A stretch of DNA of 64,000 nt from positions 3,567,001 to 3,631,000 of the forward strand of contig NZ_CP041637.1 of assembly GCF_007197735.1 (NCBI RefSeq). The letters are read 5' to 3'. This stretch comes from Formosa sediminum. Lineage in GTDB: Bacteria > Bacteroidota > Bacteroidia > Flavobacteriales > Flavobacteriaceae. Both the position numbers and the translations under genes were made by a program. How positions within the stretch are numbered: the stretch's first letter is position 1; every line of letters begins with the position of its first letter. Positions 1 through 8,283 of the stretch are shown here, piece after piece. The notes under the pieces were generated by a model. It ran no database searches. It had not been told where the DNA came from and saw only the letters and a program-made list of their open reading frames with translations.

Positions 1-2
1 CT

Positions 3-1136
3 TTTAGACCAGCCTCTGTAATTAATATATCTGCTATGAGTTTTGGATCTCTATCTGCTAAAGCTATGGAGTCTTTAAACAAAGGGGTAAAAATATCTGG
101 AGCTTTTCATAATACAGGAGAAGGCGGTTTGTCTCCTTACCATAGCCATGGTGGAGATGTTATTTTTCAAATCGGGACAGGCTATTTTGGAGTTCGTGAC
201 GATGAAGGAAATTTTTCTATAGATAAACTTGTGGCGTTAACAAACAAAAATCCATTTATAAAGGCTATTGAAATTAAATTATCTCAAGGAGCAAAACCAG
301 GAAAAGGAGGTGTTTTACCCGCAGCAAAAATCACTAAAGAAATATCTAATATTAGACACGTACCAATTGGTAAAGATGTAATCTCTCCTCCTGGGCATTC
401 TGCTTTTAAAGACATCCCTGGGCTCTTAGAGTTTATAGAAAAAATTGCTGATCTTACAGGTTTACCAGTAGGTGTTAAAGCTGCTATAGGAAAAATAGAA
501 CAATGGGAAGAACTTGCAGACCTAATGATTGCAACTGGTAAAGGTCCCGACTTTATAACTGTTGATGGTGGTGAAGGCGGTACTGGAGCTGCGCCTCCCA
601 GTTTTGCAGATCACGTGTCTTTACCTTGGGTATATGGGTTTAGCGAACTATATAAAGTGTTTTTAAAACGAAACCTTACAGACCGAATTGTATTTATAGG
701 TAATGGCCGCTTAGGATTCCCAGCAAAAGCAGCCATGGCTTTTGCTATGGGAGCAGACTGTATAAGTGTGGCCAGAGAAGCTATGTTAAGTATTGGATGC
801 ATACAAGCACAAGTTTGCCATACTAACCGATGCCCTAGTGGTGTTGCCACACAAAATAAATGGCTACAAAATGGTATAGACCCTACTTTAAAATCTGAAC
901 GTCTTGCCCAATATTTTAAAACGTTTAGTAAAGAATTTATAGAAGTTACACATGCAGCAGGTTACGAGCACCCTTGTCAATTTAAAATGCATGATATTAA
1001 TGTAAATGTAGATGATAAAAATTTAACGGCTAAATTAGATAAAACCTATAAGTACGAAAAAGCTCCAGTAGCATTTAAAAGCATGAAAGACTTACTAGAT
1101 TGTCCTTATTTAGGAGGAAAAGCCAATTTAAATTAA
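3..1136 (+). CDS. FMN-binding glutamate synthase family protein (5' end outside window)
   Basis: The frame is already open at the window edge (residues F-R-P-A-S-V-I-N precede the first internal ATG at 36), so the true start lies upstream. The visible part is the FMN-binding synthase domain of the GltB-related family: an SFGSLS segment, a GGEGGTGAAP loop, and a C-X5-C-X4-C motif (CIQAQVC, then HTNRC) that binds a 3Fe-4S cluster in glutamate synthase. The protein stops soon after this domain without the GXGXG-repeat domain of classical GltB. It therefore looks like the short stand-alone family, whose physiological reaction is less certain than GltS glutamate formation. No second subunit is visible downstream. 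Confidence 0.88.
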   Translation, partial: FRPASVINISAMSFGSLSAKAMESLNKGVKISGAFHNTGEGGLSPYHSHGGDVIFQIGTGYFGVRDDEGNFSIDKLVALTNKNPFIKAIEIKLSQGAKPGKGGVLPAAKITKEISNIRHVPIGKDVISPPGHSAFKDIPGLLEFIEKIADLTGLPVGVKAAIGKIEQWEELADLMIATGKGPDFITVDGGEGGTGAAPPSFADHVSLPWVYGFSELYKVFLKRNLTDRIVFIGNGRLGFPAKAAMAFAMGADCISVAREAMLSIGCIQAQVCHTNRCPSGVATQNKWLQNGIDPTLKSERLAQYFKTFSKEFIEVTHAAGYEHPCQFKMHDINVNVDDKNLTAKLDKTYKYEKAPVAFKSMKDLLDCPYLGGKANLN

Positions 1137-1218
1137 GACCAAAATTCCTTAACCACTAACTTGTTTTTTATTTTACCTTAAGATAAAAACAATTAATTTT
1201 ACAAAAAATTACAACCCT

Positions 1219-1740
1219 ATGAATCCAGACACTTTAGTTAACTTATTTTTATATACTATCCCCGCATTAATAACAGGATTAATTGCTTTTTATTTTTTTA
1301 AAGAACATACCAAAAATGAAGATGGCAGACGACGTTTTTTATTAAAAAAAGAAATGCAAGTAAATGCATTGCCTTTACGATTACAAGCTTACGAACGTAT
1401 GACTTTATTTTTAGAACGTATTACACCGTCTAAATTATTAATTCGTGTACAACCAATGTCTGAGGATAAAAATGATTACGAAACCTTACTTATAAGTAAT
1501 ATTGAGCAGGAATTTGAACACAATTTATCACAACAAATCTACATTAGTGATGAATGTTGGAGCATTATTCTTACTGCAAAAAACTCAACTATTCAATTAG
1601 TTAGAAAAGCCGCAATGTCTGAAAAAACAGATAGTGCAAATAAACTACGTGAAGTAATTTTATCTGAAATGATGGAGAAACGTGCGCCTAGTGATGCAGC
1701 CTTGTCTTTTATAAAAGAAGAAGTAAGCGACATGTGGTAA
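1219..1740 (+). CDS. Conserved hypothetical membrane-anchored protein
   Basis: A 173-residue protein that I do not recognise as a characterised family. Residues about 7-27 form one hydrophobic segment, followed by a basic stretch (GRRRFLLKK) and a mostly charged cytoplasmic part, so a single N-terminal anchor with a soluble C-terminal domain is likely. The central part contains RLQAYERMTLFLERI. Proteins with this layout are common in Flavobacteriaceae, but I cannot give a function. The ATG at 1219 follows an A-rich leader. The gene is 82 bp downstream of the glutamate-synthase-like gene and ends at a long shared hairpin facing the patatin gene. Confidence 0.75.
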   Translation: MNPDTLVNLFLYTIPALITGLIAFYFFKEHTKNEDGRRRFLLKKEMQVNALPLRLQAYERMTLFLERITPSKLLIRVQPMSEDKNDYETLLISNIEQEFEHNLSQQIYISDECWSIILTAKNSTIQLVRKAAMSEKTDSANKLREVILSEMMEKRAPSDAALSFIKEEVSDMW

Positions 1741-1797
1741 AACAAAAGTTCTGTGATGTGCTAACACTATTAGAACAAAACCAAAGTAACGTGCTAG

Positions 1798-1849
1798 AAA
1801 AAACAACTTAATAAGCAGAAAGAACAAACAGTTTATTAAGTTGTTTTTT
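1798..1849. terminator. Bidirectional terminator hairpin (17-bp stem)
   Basis: Bases 1798-1814 are perfectly complementary to 1833-1849, with an 18-nt loop. A-runs and T-runs at the outer ends serve both strands. It lies between converging genes and overlaps the last codons of the patatin gene (stop at 1836-1838). Confidence 0.75.
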
Positions 1850-2753
1850 CGTTTAAGAGAGAGGTGCCTCCATTAAATTGTTTCATTTTAGCATAATCAA
1901 AACCTTGTTTCCACCATTTTTCCATTAAAGGCTTACTAAATATCAAGGAATTCTCGGTTAATTGTGTAGGCGTATAATATAAGTTTAATTTTACATTTTT
2001 CTGAATAGCAGTTAATTTACCAATCACTATATCATGATATTCTAATTGGTCTACAACATGCCCAAACAAATTCATCATGAGCGAAAAGGGATTTTGTCCT
2101 AACACTTTATTTTCTTGCATTTGCTCAGACTCTAAAATCACTGCATCAACCTCTGTTGCCCCTCTATTTATCGCTTCTTGTATAGGCACAACACAGGAAT
2201 ATCCCCCATCTGCATATTCATATCCATTTACCGTAGCAATAGACATAAAAGGAATATAATTACAAGAAATCCAAATCCACTCACAAAACTCATCATACGT
2301 ACACTCTTGTATCGATTTATATTCAACTTTGCCTTTAGAAAGGTTTGTAACTGTAACGACAACATCAGATTTTATTTTCCTTATAAGATTAAATTCTGTT
2401 GGTGTAAAATTTTTTTTAATATTACGCTTTAGGGATTTGCTTTCACCAAACGTACGTTTACGTTTTATAAACTGAAGTACTGAATTAAAATAATTGATTG
2501 AGACATACTCACGATCTCCTTTTTTATGTTGTACAAAAGGACTAACACTAAAGATATCGCTTTGAGAAACATTTGTATAAATATTATATAATTTATTTAA
2601 ATCTCCTGTTGCCAAATGCGGAATCAATAAACTTCCAGTAGACGTCCCTAGATAAATATCGTATTCTCGCTTTTTTTGTTCTATTAAATATTGTGCTACA
2701 CCACCAGCAAAAGCACCTTTGCTACCACCTCCAGAAATTACTAATGCTCTCAT
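1836..2753 (-). CDS. Patatin-like phospholipase family protein
   Basis: A 305-residue lipid acyl hydrolase of the patatin/RssA type. Residues 8-13 (GGGSKG) form the glycine-rich oxyanion loop. GTSTG at 36-40 is the nucleophile elbow with catalytic Ser38, and Asp182 in the DGG motif completes the Ser-Asp dyad. There is no signal peptide and no extra transmembrane domain, so the enzyme is probably cytoplasmic. It may act on phospholipids or other acyl esters, but its substrate cannot be read from sequence. It begins 5 bp after the M1 peptidase stop codon, so the two are probably cotranscribed; nothing else links their roles. Confidence 0.9.
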   Translation of the reverse strand: MRALVISGGGSKGAFAGGVAQYLIEQKKREYDIYLGTSTGSLLIPHLATGDLNKLYNIYTNVSQSDIFSVSPFVQHKKGDREYVSINYFNSVLQFIKRKRTFGESKSLKRNIKKNFTPTEFNLIRKIKSDVVVTVTNLSKGKVEYKSIQECTYDEFCEWIWISCNYIPFMSIATVNGYEYADGGYSCVVPIQEAINRGATEVDAVILESEQMQENKVLGQNPFSLMMNLFGHVVDQLEYHDIVIGKLTAIQKNVKLNLYYTPTQLTENSLIFSKPLMEKWWKQGFDYAKMKQFNGGTSLLNEKTT

Positions 2754-2758
2754 ATTTA

Positions 2759-4762
2759 TTATTCTTGCTGAAGTTGTTTTAAAATAATTCCATATTTAGG
2801 GTGTTGTTCTATAATCTCCAACATCTGTTTTGCTTTTTTACTTAGCCTCCAATTATGGTGTTTTGTTGCCTGCATGATGTTTGCAATTGTAACTTCGTTA
2901 TAAATTTGCAAAGCATCTACATAACTTAACGCCAAATCCCTTACTTCAAAATCATAAATTGGTGCTGTATACTGAATTAATTCATTTAAATACTTAGAAC
3001 TTAATTCGGGTTTAAATTCTGGAGTAGACAATGCTAAAACCAACCATAATTGTCTAATGTTTTTAGATTTAAAACCGATATAATCCTGAGTGTGTTGTAA
3101 ATATTCTGTACGTTTTTCTGGAAAATTCACCCATAAATTATACAATGCAATTTCTTGAGTTTGATAAGATTTATCGTCTAAAAACGTTTCATAAGTGTCC
3201 TGCAATGCTTTAGGTATAGTAGTTAGCTCTTGTGCTATAGTTTGTCTAACTTCTACCCCATTTTTAATCATTACATCTTTAGTAATCAATTCTGGTTGTT
3301 TTTTTAATAATTCTTGTTTTTCAAAATAATAGCGATTAGAGTCTAGTAGAAAATTAGTATCATGAGCTACAATACAATCTAACTCTTCTAACTGATTCAT
3401 ATAAAAACGCATAGCATCATTAGATGAATTTAAAACATAATCTAAAGGAAATGTATTAGACTGCAACCACAGATCGAAAAATGCATCTAAATTTTTACCA
3501 CTCACCGCTTTAACTTCTGATATAAAATCGTTAGTGCTTACATTCTTATATTGGTGTGCATTTAAATAACGTTTCACAGCCAATTTAAAAGCTTTGTTGC
3601 CTATTTCTGCACGTAAAGCATGTAACAACCAAGCTCCTTTTTTATAAAAAGTTGTGCTTGAAGATTCTGGATTTAGCAATGTCGTACTTTGTCCTTGCTT
3701 ATCCTGAGCTAGTAATTCTTGAGCATATTCATACATCCGCATATTATAATAATCACTCCCAAACACCTCACGTTCTGCCAGTAGAGCATAATATGTAGCA
3801 AAACCCTCTTGTAACCAATGGTGAGTTCCTGAGGTTTCGGTAACCAAATCTCCAAACCATTGATGCGCTAATTCATGCGCATTAACATTAACATAATTAC
3901 GGTCTACAAAACCTATATCGTCAACCATATACGCATCAGAAAAAATGGTTGCACTTGTATTTTCCATCCCTGCATATAGAAAATCGGCGACGGGAATTTG
4001 CTTGTAATTTTCCCAAGGATACGGCACACCAATTTCAGTTTCCAAAGCATTAAAAATTTGCGTACTATATCTGTATGTTGGTTCTACTTTTAAAGAATCT
4101 TCTGGATAATAATATAATTCTAATGGAATATTATGTTTAGACTTAAGTGTTTGCTTCTTATATTTCCCAATGGCAAGGGCAAATAAATAATTACTCATAG
4201 GCTTAGAAGACACATAATGCCAAGATGTTAAAGAATCTGTTTGCACCTTTTCTTTTAATACGCCGTTTGCAATAACTTGAAAATTATTACGAAAATTGAC
4301 TCTTAAATCTAAGGTTGTTTTTTCGTTCATATCATCAAAACTAGGAATCCAATTACTCGTATATTTACCTTGACCTTGAGTCCAAACTTGAGATCGGCCT
4401 CCATACTCCCAACCTATAAAATACATCGCTTTTTTGGGGTTAGCCTGATAATGTAGTTTAATACTATTATTATCACTTCTAGTAAAATTAGAGTATAACC
4501 AAATCTTTTTACCATCGTTTATAAATGGTATTTCTTGCTTGTTAAGCATAACTTTAGAAATATCCATACGTTGTGCATCTATAAAAATAGAATCTGTAGG
4601 CTGTAAAACATCAAAAATATAGGTTACATCTCCATAAATTTCTTTCTGAATAGGATTAATAGACACCTCAGCAGTAATCGACTTAAAATCAACTAGATTT
4701 ATTTGCTGCCCCCATAAAAAGCTACTAAAAGCAGCTATAAAAACGTATAAAAAAGACTTCAT
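2759..4762 (-). CDS. M1 family zinc metallopeptidase (aminopeptidase)
   Basis: A 667-residue gluzincin aminopeptidase. A hydrophobic N-terminal segment ending at WGQQ looks like a signal peptide, so it probably acts in the periplasm. The exopeptidase signature appears as GMEN. The zinc site is H296-E-L-A-H300, with the third ligand Glu319 in WLQEGFA, the standard HEXXH-X18-E spacing. The C-terminal part is helical and lacks recognisable extra domains. M1 enzymes remove N-terminal residues from peptides, here probably for peptide nutrition or turnover. The start ATG at 4762 is followed directly by the signal peptide. The gene is upstream of, and nearly contiguous with, the patatin gene. Confidence 0.92.
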   Translation of the reverse strand: MKSFLYVFIAAFSSFLWGQQINLVDFKSITAEVSINPIQKEIYGDVTYIFDVLQPTDSIFIDAQRMDISKVMLNKQEIPFINDGKKIWLYSNFTRSDNNSIKLHYQANPKKAMYFIGWEYGGRSQVWTQGQGKYTSNWIPSFDDMNEKTTLDLRVNFRNNFQVIANGVLKEKVQTDSLTSWHYVSSKPMSNYLFALAIGKYKKQTLKSKHNIPLELYYYPEDSLKVEPTYRYSTQIFNALETEIGVPYPWENYKQIPVADFLYAGMENTSATIFSDAYMVDDIGFVDRNYVNVNAHELAHQWFGDLVTETSGTHHWLQEGFATYYALLAEREVFGSDYYNMRMYEYAQELLAQDKQGQSTTLLNPESSSTTFYKKGAWLLHALRAEIGNKAFKLAVKRYLNAHQYKNVSTNDFISEVKAVSGKNLDAFFDLWLQSNTFPLDYVLNSSNDAMRFYMNQLEELDCIVAHDTNFLLDSNRYYFEKQELLKKQPELITKDVMIKNGVEVRQTIAQELTTIPKALQDTYETFLDDKSYQTQEIALYNLWVNFPEKRTEYLQHTQDYIGFKSKNIRQLWLVLALSTPEFKPELSSKYLNELIQYTAPIYDFEVRDLALSYVDALQIYNEVTIANIMQATKHHNWRLSKKAKQMLEIIEQHPKYGIILKQLQQE

Positions 4763-4844
4763 TTATTAAATATAGCAAAGGTTTTAGTAAAATTCGTAAA
4801 TTTTAAGGTTTTATGTTTAAAGGAATAGAATTATCTTCGTTTTT

Positions 4845-6947
4845 ATGAATTCCAAGCTTCAAACTCCAATTGATTATTTAAAAGGTGTCGGTCCAAATCG
4901 TGCAGATTTACTCCGTAAAGAACTTGGTATTCATACCTATCAAGATTTAATTAATCTGTTTCCAAACCGCTATTTAGACCGCACACAGTATTATAAAATC
5001 ACCCAATTACAACGCAATAATGCAGAAGTTCAAATTATTGGTCGAGTGGTTGGCTTAAAAGAAGTTGCACAAGGAAAAAGCAAACGTTTAGTAGCTACTT
5101 TTAAAGATGAAACTGGAGCTATGGAGTTGGTTTGGTTTCGCGGATTTAAATGGTTAAAAGAGAGTATAAAGTTAAATACCGATTATGTTGTTTTTGGGAA
5201 AACAAATGCATTTGGTAGTACTTTTAGTATGCCACATCCAGAAATGGAGTTATTAATTGAGCATGAAAAAAACCTTAGGTCTGCCATGCAACCTGTATAC
5301 CCTTCTACCGAAAAATTATCGAATAAAGGGATTACAAATCGTGTAATGAGCAAAATCATGCAGCAATTATTTCTTGAAACTCATGGCAAATTTGAAGAAA
5401 CTTTATCTGTAGATTTACTTTCTGAACTCAAATTGATATCCAAATCTGAAGCACTCTTTAATATTCATTTCCCAAAAAATCAAGAGCTCTTAGCACGCGC
5501 ACAATTTCGTTTAAAATTCGAGGAGTTATTTTACATTCAGTTGCAATTAATTCTGAAAAATTTAATTCATAAATCAAAAATAAAAGGCTTTCCTTTCGAC
5601 CAAGTTGGCGAATATTTTAACACCTTCTTTAAACAGCATTTACCATTCGATTTAACCAACGCACAGAAACGCGTTATTAAAGAAATTCGTGCCGATTTAG
5701 GCAGTAATGCACAAATGAACCGGCTTTTACAAGGCGATGTGGGTTCAGGAAAGACTATAGTCGCCCTAATGTCAATGTTAATCGCACTTGACAACGGTTT
5801 TCAAGCGTGTTTAATGGCGCCTACTGAAATTTTGTCAGTCCAACATTATAACGGATTACTAGACCTGTGTAAGGATTTAAATATCAGCATAAAACTACTC
5901 ACAGGATCAACTAAAACTTCAGATAGAAGAATCATTCACGAAGCACTTGAAAATGGCGAATTAGATATCCTAATTGGTACCCATGCACTCCTAGAAGATA
6001 AGGTAAAATTTAAAAATTTAGGCCTTGCTATTATAGACGAACAACACCGTTTTGGAGTTGCGCAAAGAAGTAAATTGTGGAGAAAAAACCTAACTCCTCC
6101 TCACATTTTAGTAATGACGGCAACGCCAATTCCGAGAACATTAGCCATGTCTGTTTATGGCGATTTAGATATCTCTATAATCGATGAATTACCGCCAGGT
6201 AGACAACCTATTAAAACAGTACATCGTTACGATTCTAACCGCCTAAAAGTATTACGTTTTGTAAGAGATGAAATAGATAAAGGCCGCCAAGTATATATTG
6301 TTTATCCGTTAATTCAAGAAAGCGAAAATATGGATTACAAAGACTTAATGGATGGTTATGAAAGTATCGCTCGAGATTTCCCTTCACCAAAATATCAAAT
6401 TTCTATTGTACACGGACAAATGAAGCCAGCTGATAAAGAATTTGAAATGCAACGGTTTATAAAAGGAGAAACTCAAATTATGGTTGCTACCACGGTTATT
6501 GAAGTGGGTGTTAACGTCCCTAATGCATCTGTAATGATTATTGAAAGTGCCGAGCGTTTTGGGTTATCGCAACTCCATCAATTACGTGGTCGTGTAGGTC
6601 GTGGTGCCGAACAGAGTTTTTGTATTTTAATGACAAGTCACAAATTAAGCAACGATAGTAAAACACGGCTAGAAACCATGGTAAAAACCAGTGACGGTTT
6701 TGAAATTGCCGAAGTAGATTTAAAACTACGTGGTCCCGGAGATATTATGGGTACACAACAAAGTGGCGTTTTAAACTTAAAAATTGCCGATATTGTTAAA
6801 GACAACGACATTTTAAAATTAGCACGTTTTCACGCATTAAAAATATTAAAAAACGACCCTAGACTTGTTAAACCCCAACATCGTCCTATTTTATTTACTT
6901 ATCAGCAATTAGCCAAATACAAAAACATTTGGAATTACATTAGCTAA
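4845..6947 (+). CDS. recG: ATP-dependent DNA helicase RecG
   Basis: A 700-residue superfamily 2 helicase that remodels stalled replication forks and branch-migrates Holliday junctions. The N-terminal wedge/OB domain covers roughly residues 1-230. The helicase core has Walker A GDVGSGKT (297-304), motif II DEQH (398-401), TATPIPRT (motif III) and the GRVGRG motif VI. A C-terminal RecG domain follows. The length fits the family. A candidate -7 element (TATCTTCG, 4832-4839) sits only 5 bp before the ATG, so a leaderless or nearly leaderless transcript is possible. It converges on the TlpA-like gene with a single base between stops. Confidence 0.97.
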   Translation: MNSKLQTPIDYLKGVGPNRADLLRKELGIHTYQDLINLFPNRYLDRTQYYKITQLQRNNAEVQIIGRVVGLKEVAQGKSKRLVATFKDETGAMELVWFRGFKWLKESIKLNTDYVVFGKTNAFGSTFSMPHPEMELLIEHEKNLRSAMQPVYPSTEKLSNKGITNRVMSKIMQQLFLETHGKFEETLSVDLLSELKLISKSEALFNIHFPKNQELLARAQFRLKFEELFYIQLQLILKNLIHKSKIKGFPFDQVGEYFNTFFKQHLPFDLTNAQKRVIKEIRADLGSNAQMNRLLQGDVGSGKTIVALMSMLIALDNGFQACLMAPTEILSVQHYNGLLDLCKDLNISIKLLTGSTKTSDRRIIHEALENGELDILIGTHALLEDKVKFKNLGLAIIDEQHRFGVAQRSKLWRKNLTPPHILVMTATPIPRTLAMSVYGDLDISIIDELPPGRQPIKTVHRYDSNRLKVLRFVRDEIDKGRQVYIVYPLIQESENMDYKDLMDGYESIARDFPSPKYQISIVHGQMKPADKEFEMQRFIKGETQIMVATTVIEVGVNVPNASVMIIESAERFGLSQLHQLRGRVGRGAEQSFCILMTSHKLSNDSKTRLETMVKTSDGFEIAEVDLKLRGPGDIMGTQQSGVLNLKIADIVKDNDILKLARFHALKILKNDPRLVKPQHRPILFTYQQLAKYKNIWNYIS

Positions 6948-6948
6948 A

Positions 6949-8163
6949 CTATTCGTTTTGAAGTTGCGCTATAAACATCTCAAATTCAGATTTATATTTT
7001 TCATATAAATCGCCAGTTGCAGGACCATTAAATCCAGTATGAATTTTTCTTACCTTTCCTTTTTTATCGATGTATATTGCCGTTGGATAAGACAACACAT
7101 GATTTAACATAGGTAATTTTTCTTGTGCAGCAGCTTTATCTGTTGTACCATATTGCGCCAATAAAATAGGATATGGAATTCCTAGTCTAGATTTTAAACG
7201 CTCAATATTTTTAAAAGCCTGAGCTTCTGTTTTAGCATATTCAAACGCCAAACCAACAAAAGCAACATCCTGAGTATTATGCGTTTTTAAATACTCCATA
7301 AAATATTTACTTTCATCTAAACAATTGGGACACCAACTCCCCATAAGCTGAACCACAACCACTTTGTTTTTAAACTGACTATCTGATAAAGACACCATCG
7401 TACCAGTATGATCTGGAAACGTAAAAGCTAAAGCATCATATCCAGGCTTTAAAAACGTTAAAGAATCTGCATCTGCCAATTCAAATTCAGGATTACGTTT
7501 TGCTACAAACGGTTCTTTATAATGGTTTCCAGAATAAAACATCCCAGTCATACTGCTATCGGTTACTTTAGCTGTAAATAAAAATGCATGTGCACCATCA
7601 AAGGCAGATAACTTCATAGCATCTCCATCCATAACGCCTTCTAAAAAACGATAATCACCTGTAGTTGTTCTAAATGTTCCAGTAACTTTACTACCTTCTT
7701 GTTTAAATATCCCTTTGCCAACATATTGATCTGATTCACTATTTGGACTAAATGTGGTTTCCCAAACACCTGTAACATCAGCTTTAGGGCCTTTAACCGT
7801 TTTAAATCTATTCGTGTTTCCAAATTCTGCTTTAAAAGCTATAGAGCGTTTTAACCCTTTAATTATAAAACTACCTTGTAAAGTATTAGCATCAAGAATT
7901 TTAGCTTTTATAAAACCTTCAAATACAGGTGGTTTAATAGTGACACTATCATTCGCATATATAACTTCATCTACTTTAATATGTTCTTCTGCATTAAAAA
8001 TGGTTAATAAGGTATCATTAATAACCTCAAAATTAAACGGTAAAAGCTCATTATCCTGTGTCTCTAAAGTTGCACGCCACATCCCTTTTTTTAATTTTTC
8101 AGGATGAGATTCTTCACAACTTAACAAACAAAAGACTAAACCTAACACTAATAAATAACGCAT
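6949..8163 (-). CDS. TlpA-family thiol-disulfide oxidoreductase lipoprotein
   Basis: A 404-residue protein with a lipoprotein signal (hydrophobic core ending L-L-S-C, Cys at residue 16) and a C-terminal thioredoxin domain. The redox motif is W-C-P-N-C with Cys278 and Cys281, and a TAIYIDKKG stretch lies where the cis-Pro loop region is expected. The N-terminal 220 residues are a beta-rich region of the kind found in Bacteroidota TlpA-like proteins (DUF4369-like in character, by impression only). It probably reduces or reshuffles disulfides of envelope proteins. It stands alone between recG and pheT, and no partner quinone reductase or cytochrome-maturation gene is adjacent. Confidence 0.85.
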   Translation of the reverse strand: MRYLLVLGLVFCLLSCEESHPEKLKKGMWRATLETQDNELLPFNFEVINDTLLTIFNAEEHIKVDEVIYANDSVTIKPPVFEGFIKAKILDANTLQGSFIIKGLKRSIAFKAEFGNTNRFKTVKGPKADVTGVWETTFSPNSESDQYVGKGIFKQEGSKVTGTFRTTTGDYRFLEGVMDGDAMKLSAFDGAHAFLFTAKVTDSSMTGMFYSGNHYKEPFVAKRNPEFELADADSLTFLKPGYDALAFTFPDHTGTMVSLSDSQFKNKVVVVQLMGSWCPNCLDESKYFMEYLKTHNTQDVAFVGLAFEYAKTEAQAFKNIERLKSRLGIPYPILLAQYGTTDKAAAQEKLPMLNHVLSYPTAIYIDKKGKVRKIHTGFNGPATGDLYEKYKSEFEMFIAQLQNE

Positions 8164-8251
8164 AAATCATTTTTTTTATTGACTATCGAAGAAACACAAA
8201 ATTACTTACAATAAAAAACATTTTACAATTTTATAGACGTTGAAGTATTAC

Positions 8252-8259
8252 TATCTTTG
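8252..8259 (+). promoter_or_regulatory. Candidate -7 box of pheT promoter
   Basis: TATCTTTG fits the Bacteroidota sigma-A -7 consensus TAnnTTTG. It lies 24 bp before the pheT start codon. I see no clear -33 TTG at the ideal distance. Confidence 0.4.
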
Positions 8260-8283
8260 CGCTTTTAAGAAAACACGCTTTAC

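Noticed and set aside
611-850. Antisense open frame within the glutamate-synthase-like gene, and many similar ones elsewhere (for example 5567-5794 and 43431-43691)
   Set aside because: They lie wholly inside strong genes, have no homology signal I can see and arise from codon bias.
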